Shown here piece after piece: positions 59,282 to 64,000 of a stretch of DNA of 64,000 bases. Source of the DNA: Bacteroidia bacterium (lineage in GTDB: Bacteria > Bacteroidota > Bacteroidia > Flavobacteriales > Flavobacteriaceae). Below the pieces are notes generated by a model. It worked only from the letters and a program-made list of their open reading frames with translations, was not told the DNA's origin and made no database searches. The first letter of the stretch is position 1, and every line of letters starts with the position of its first letter. The stretch lies in contig JAUIEK010000008.1 of assembly GCA_030428865.1 (NCBI GenBank), positions 1-64,000 on the forward strand, written 5' to 3'. The position numbers and the translations under genes were made by a program.

Positions 59282-60649
59282 ATGATGAAAAAAATTATGT
59301 ACTTGATAGCAACTGTTGTCTTTTTTACTGCTACTACTTCGATAAAGGCGCAAGCCGGTCAGCAAGAATGTACAATTAAGTATAACTTGTTTAAGGGGGA
59401 TTATCAGTCAAAAAAGTATGATGAAGCTTATAAGAACTGGATATGGTTATTAGATAACTGTCCAGATTTATCAATCAACATATATAAGTTGGGTGATAAA
59501 ATTGCAGAAGTTAGGTATGAAAAAGCTACAGACAAGGATGCTGCTTATCAATTGGTAAAAAGAGTTTATGAACAACGATTAAAGTATTATCCAAAAGATA
59601 ATCCAGCAAAAGCACATAGTGATTACGCTGCTTTTTTAATAGAAAATAAAATAGGAACGGATGATGAGCATTTTACTATTCTTCAAAAAGCATATGAGTT
59701 AGATCCTGTTCAAATGGGAGTTAAAAATATTTATAGATATTTTCAAGGAGTAGTTGATAGAAATAAAGATTCTAACCCTCAACTTGTTTTTGATACGTAT
59801 GATAATGTATTGGAATCTGTAGACAAAACGTTGGCTTACTACGCAAAGAAGCTAAAGCCTCTTTTAGACAAGCAAGAGAATGGTCAAGAATTAGATAAAA
59901 AAGAAAAAAGATACTTAAATGCATACACAGTTAATTCAAAAGCATTAGGTTTGGTAGAAGATGGATTGGACGCAAAAATAGCTGAGTTATCTACATGTGA
60001 GCGTTTAGTACCCTTGTATACTAGAGATTTTGAAGAAAGTAAGTCAGATGCTAAATGGTTAACTAGAGCAGTTTCTAGAATGTATAATAAAGATTGTACA
60101 GATGATCCTTTGTATGAAAAATTAGTAGGAGCCTTGGTAAAAGCAAGTCCTTCTCCAGAAACGTCAGTTTTTTATGCGGGTGTTTTGTATAAGAAAGGGA
60201 AAATTAACGAAGCAATGGAATACTACAAGCAAGCTGTAGACCAAGAACCAGATAATTTAAAGAAAGCTAAAAACTTATTAAAGATAGCGCAGTTATTTTC
60301 TAAAAAAGGACAAAAATCACAAGCAAGAAACTATGCAAATCAAGCTTTAAAATTCAATCCAAATTTAGGAAGTGCTTATCTTTTAATAAGTAGTTTGTAT
60401 GCTTCTTCTGCAAATTCTTGTGGTAGTAATGTTTTTGAGAAAAGAATGGTATATGTGGCAGCTTTAAACAAAGCGAGAAGAGCAGCATCAGTAGATCCAT
60501 CAATTGAATCTAGAGCAGGTAAATTTATTGCTTCGTACAGAAGTAATATTCCTACTAAAAAAGATGTATTTACAGCAGGAGTAACTCCAGGAAGTTCATA
60601 TACTGTTAGATGTTGGATTGGAGAAACAGTTCGTGTCCCAAGTAATTAA
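59282..60649 (+). CDS. Tetratricopeptide repeat protein
   Basis: Signal peptide; EAMEYYKQAVDQEPDNLKKAKNLLKIAQLFSKKGQKSQARNYANQALKFNPNLGSAYLLI. Confidence 0.85.
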   Translation: MMKKIMYLIATVVFFTATTSIKAQAGQQECTIKYNLFKGDYQSKKYDEAYKNWIWLLDNCPDLSINIYKLGDKIAEVRYEKATDKDAAYQLVKRVYEQRLKYYPKDNPAKAHSDYAAFLIENKIGTDDEHFTILQKAYELDPVQMGVKNIYRYFQGVVDRNKDSNPQLVFDTYDNVLESVDKTLAYYAKKLKPLLDKQENGQELDKKEKRYLNAYTVNSKALGLVEDGLDAKIAELSTCERLVPLYTRDFEESKSDAKWLTRAVSRMYNKDCTDDPLYEKLVGALVKASPSPETSVFYAGVLYKKGKINEAMEYYKQAVDQEPDNLKKAKNLLKIAQLFSKKGQKSQARNYANQALKFNPNLGSAYLLISSLYASSANSCGSNVFEKRMVYVAALNKARRAASVDPSIESRAGKFIASYRSNIPTKKDVFTAGVTPGSSYTVRCWIGETVRVPSN

Positions 60650-60654
60650 TTTTT

Positions 60655-61227
60655 TTGATGTATAAACATCAATATATTACTAATAAAAATATTGCTGTCA
60701 CTATTGTGATGGCAATATTTTTTTCGTGTACTAACAGTACTAAAGCAGTTAGAGATTTTTTAGCAGAAAAAAATCTTCCTATTGGTATTGCCAAAAATGC
60801 ATACCACGTATATAAGGATTCAGGAATTGTTGTATCAAAACTAGCTACTCCTCTTATGCACGATTTTAGTAACAGAGAAGAGCACCCATATAATGAATTT
60901 CCAATCGGACTTAAAATTGTAAATTTTGATAAGAATGGAAAAGATTCAGTTACCATTATTGGAGACTATGCTTTATCATATAATAAAACATCTGTTGCAG
61001 AAATAAGAGGGAATGTGGTTGTGAAAAACCACACGGATAAAGCAACGTTGATGACAGACCAATTGTACTGGGATCAAAAAGAAGCTTATTTTTTTTCAGA
61101 AAAAAAGTTTGTGTTAACTAAACTAAATGATACCGTTAGAGGAGTTGGTTTCGAATCAAAAGAAAACCTAAAAAAAGTAGTATTTAAAAATGTGGGAGGT
61201 AATTTAGAAGCAAACGAAAACGAATGA
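60655..61227 (+). CDS. lptC: LPS export ABC transporter periplasmic protein LptC
   Basis: Lipoprotein-like N-terminus; SVAEIRGNVVVKNHTDKATLMTDQLYWDQKEAYFFSEKKFVL. Confidence 0.85.
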   Translation: MMYKHQYITNKNIAVTIVMAIFFSCTNSTKAVRDFLAEKNLPIGIAKNAYHVYKDSGIVVSKLATPLMHDFSNREEHPYNEFPIGLKIVNFDKNGKDSVTIIGDYALSYNKTSVAEIRGNVVVKNHTDKATLMTDQLYWDQKEAYFFSEKKFVLTKLNDTVRGVGFESKENLKKVVFKNVGGNLEANENE

Positions 61228-61421
61228 ATACGATTTGGAAATACTTACAGTACGGCTACCTTGTTGTAGGTGCTATCTTCCTGATAGAAGCAATTCTTGT
61301 GTTTAAAGAAAACACAGAGCGTTCTGTGTTTATGGGATGTTTTGCTATCTTTATAACACTTATTTTCTTTTTTAAAAGAAGGTTTAGAAAGAAAATAGAA
61401 CAGAAGAACAACCAAAAGTAA
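61224..61421 (+). CDS. Small two-TM hypothetical protein
   Basis: 65 aa ORF overlapping the lptC stop and 1 nt before the next gene; two hydrophobic segments. Confidence 0.65.
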   Translation: MNTIWKYLQYGYLVVGAIFLIEAILVFKENTERSVFMGCFAIFITLIFFFKRRFRKKIEQKNNQK

Positions 61422-61422
61422 C

Positions 61423-62685
61423 ATGGAGCTAGAAATAGCGATTATACTCATTTCAATTATACTTTCTGCTTTTTTCTCAGGAATGGAGATTGCTTTTGTA
61501 TCAGCCAATAAACTTCAAATTGAATTAGAAAAAAAGAAAGAAGGAGTTATTGGTTATGTTATTTCTGTTTTTTCTAAAAGTCCGTCAAAATTTATAACCA
61601 CTATGTTGGTAGGTAACAATATAGCTTTGGTAGTTTATAGCTATTTTATGGGCGGATTTTTAATGCAGCTTTTACCTATTGAAAATTGGAATAGCTTCTC
61701 TGTGTTACTTGTACAAACAGCTATTTCTACAATAATTATCTTAGTAACGGCAGAGTTTTTGCCTAAGGCTATTTTCCGAATTTATGCAGGAGAAGTACTC
61801 AGAATATTCTCTATTCCTGCGTATTTTTTCTATATTTTACTTTATGCTTTCTCTGGGGTTATCAATAAGATAAGTGACTTCTTTTTAAGAATATTTTTTA
61901 AAACTACTTCAGATGATGAGTATACAGTTTTTGGCAGAGAAGAACTAGGATATTATATAAATGAACAATTAGAAACACAACAAGAAGATGTAGAAATAGA
62001 TTCTGAAATTCAGATATTTCAAAACGCATTAGATTTTCAAAGCGTAAAGGTTAGGGAAATTATGGTGCCAAGAACAGATATTTGTGCGTTAGAAATTCAT
62101 GAGTCGGTAGAACAGTTAAAGGAAAAATTTGTAAAAACAGGCTATTCTAAAATACTCATTTATAAAAATTCTTTGGATGAAATATTGGGTTACGTAAACG
62201 CTTTTGAGTTGTTTAAAAAACCAACCACTATAAAATCTATTTTGCTTCCTGTAGAAGTTGTGCCAGAATCGATGATGATTAATGATGTGCTGAATCTTTT
62301 AATGAAAAAGAGGAAAAGTATTGCTGTGGTAATTGACGAGTATGGAGGAACATCAGGAATTGTTACTGTAGAAGACGTTGTAGAAGAACTATTCGGTGAA
62401 ATTGAAGACGAACATGATTCAAAAGAACTACTTCATTTAAAAATAAGTGAAGATGAATATACGTTTTCAGCTCGTTTAGAAATAGATTTTTTGAATGAAG
62501 AGTATGACTTGAAAATACCTAAGGATGAATCGTATGAAACACTAGGAGGATTCATTATTTCACATACCGAAAGTATTCCAGAAAAAGATGAGATCATAGA
62601 AATAGACAACTACAAGATTAAAATTTTAAAGGTGGGCTCTTCTAAAATTGAAGAAGTTTATTTTAAAGTTCTAGAATCAGAATAA
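61423..62685 (+). CDS. Hemolysin/CNNM (DUF21-CBS-CorC) family protein
   Basis: LSAFFSGMEIAFVSANKLQIELEKKK; VREIMVPRTDICAL; IAVVIDEYGGTSGIVTVEDVVEELFGEIEDEHD. Confidence 0.95.
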   Translation: MELEIAIILISIILSAFFSGMEIAFVSANKLQIELEKKKEGVIGYVISVFSKSPSKFITTMLVGNNIALVVYSYFMGGFLMQLLPIENWNSFSVLLVQTAISTIIILVTAEFLPKAIFRIYAGEVLRIFSIPAYFFYILLYAFSGVINKISDFFLRIFFKTTSDDEYTVFGREELGYYINEQLETQQEDVEIDSEIQIFQNALDFQSVKVREIMVPRTDICALEIHESVEQLKEKFVKTGYSKILIYKNSLDEILGYVNAFELFKKPTTIKSILLPVEVVPESMMINDVLNLLMKKRKSIAVVIDEYGGTSGIVTVEDVVEELFGEIEDEHDSKELLHLKISEDEYTFSARLEIDFLNEEYDLKIPKDESYETLGGFIISHTESIPEKDEIIEIDNYKIKILKVGSSKIEEVYFKVLESE

Positions 62686-62798
62686 AAAAAGCAACTTTCT
62701 AGTCATTTTGTATTTTTTGTCTTTAATTATAAACCCTTAGGTTGCATTATTAAAAGCCAAATTGTATCTTCGCCCCTCGAAAATAAATAATTGATTTT

Positions 62799-64000
62799 AT
62801 GGCAATTTTATCAAAAATTAGAGATCGTTCTATTGCAATGATAGCGGTTATTGGTTTAGCATTGTTTGCGTTTGTGATAGATCCCTCTAAGCTGTCAGAT
62901 TTTTTTAGCTCTAGCAAAGTAAATGCTGTTGGAGAAGTAAATGGAGAAACGATTACGCGTCAAGAATTTGCTGAGGCGCTAAAGGAGTACACTACTAGGT
63001 CAAATGGTCGTGTAACCGAAATGCAGGCAGCAAAAGTTGTTTGGGACAACTTAGTTCGTCAAAAAATATATAAGGCACAGCTAGAAAATGCAGGAATTAA
63101 AGTTGGAGATGAAGACGTTTGGTTTGAAGTGATAAATTCGCCATCAATTCTTCAAAACCCAAGCTTTAAAAACGAAGCAGGACTATTTGATGAAAATAAG
63201 CTTAAACAGTTCTTAGTAGATATTAAAGAAAATGATCAAGCGCTTTACAATTCTTGGCAATTATACTTAAATCAAATAAAAGAGAATTTAGAAAATACTA
63301 CTTATAATGATTTAATTGCTGCAGGTATAGGTGCTTCTTTAGCTGAAGGAAAATTTCAGTATTATTCAGATAACACTAAGATCAATGCAGATTATGTGTA
63401 CTTACCTTATTCTTCAATTCCAGATAGCTTAGTAACAGTTACAAAATCAGAAATTGAAACCTATATTAAAGAACATGCTTCCCAATATGAAACAGAAGCA
63501 ACACGAAGCATATCTTACGTGAAATTTGAAGTAGAGCCATCTGCTAAAGATGAAGAAGCTTTAAAGCAAGAAGTTGAAGGATTGTTACAAGACAGAAAAG
63601 TTTTCAATAACGTAACAAAACGTGAGGAAACATTAATAGGTTTTAAAAACACTTCCGATTACGATACATTTTTTGAAGAAAATGAATCTGCTATACAAGC
63701 AAACAATAGCTTTTTATTTAAAAACTCAATTCCTGCCCCAATATCTAATGATATTGTAGAAGGAAAAGAGGGAGATGTTTTTGGACCATACAAAGAAGGT
63801 AATTACTTTAAACTTGCTAAAATTAGAGAGATTAAGCGTTTGCCAGATTCCGCAAAAGCAAGTCATATATTAATTCCTTTTGTAGGCGCATTAAGAGCAG
63901 GAGCAGATATTGAAAGAACGGAAGCAGAAGCAAAGCAATTTGTGGATAGTTTATATACAGTTTTAAAAAGAAACAGAAGTAACTTTTCGAATTTTGCTAA
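62799..64000 (+). CDS. Peptidylprolyl isomerase, SurA/PpiD-like, partial (runs off the right edge)
   Basis: MAILSKIRDRSIAMIAVIGLALFAFVIDPSKLSDFF; VGEVNGETITRQEFAEALKEY; ASHILIPF parvulin start. Confidence 0.9.
   Translation, partial: MAILSKIRDRSIAMIAVIGLALFAFVIDPSKLSDFFSSSKVNAVGEVNGETITRQEFAEALKEYTTRSNGRVTEMQAAKVVWDNLVRQKIYKAQLENAGIKVGDEDVWFEVINSPSILQNPSFKNEAGLFDENKLKQFLVDIKENDQALYNSWQLYLNQIKENLENTTYNDLIAAGIGASLAEGKFQYYSDNTKINADYVYLPYSSIPDSLVTVTKSEIETYIKEHASQYETEATRSISYVKFEVEPSAKDEEALKQEVEGLLQDRKVFNNVTKREETLIGFKNTSDYDTFFEENESAIQANNSFLFKNSIPAPISNDIVEGKEGDVFGPYKEGNYFKLAKIREIKRLPDSAKASHILIPFVGALRAGADIERTEAEAKQFVDSLYTVLKRNRSNFSNFA

Noticed and set aside
1-64000. CRISPR arrays, IS elements or prophage
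   Set aside because: No regularly spaced repeat arrays, transposase motifs or phage structural genes were recognised. XerC at 34315 looks like the housekeeping recombinase.

Overview
The window looks like an AT-rich Flavobacteriaceae (Bacteroidota) chromosome segment. Supporting signs are TAnnTTTG-type -7 promoter elements, a T9SS sorting domain, AGCS/DUF2851/WbqC/PA0069-type genes, and a tRNA-tuf-tRNA-secE-nusG-rplKAJL-rpoBC block. Most of it is ordinary housekeeping sequence. Left to right on the minus strand: two tandem RHS/DUF6443-type surface proteins (the second truncated by the window edge), then WbqC, lepB, dapB, parB/parA, a dipeptidase, a metalloprotease, a fused E1 dehydrogenase, a pseudo-M1 peptidase fused to a likely beta-barrel, a T9SS nuclease, a LOG-family protein and uvrA. 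The middle is on the plus strand: channel, transporter, ACAD, MscS, rpsU, xerC, hpf, a tRNA cluster, tuf, and the ribosomal/RNA polymerase operon. The right end holds aroC, an orphan ParA, coaX, an outer-membrane/TPR/LptC/CNNM cluster and a partial SurA/PpiD-type isomerase. The most interesting stretch is a compact accessory islet at about 49061-51270, just after the rpoBC/DUF3467 terminator. It has three attC-like imperfect stem-loop sites with GCYRAC...GTTRGC termini; two of them are about 128 bp long with unrelated interiors. These sites separate two minus-strand cassettes, and the cassettes are themselves bounded by inverted repeats. Next to them is a direct-repeat-flanked HTH/small-ORF module with two palindromic operators. 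This resembles an integron-like cassette array without an adjacent integrase. That reading is an inference and no database search was possible.
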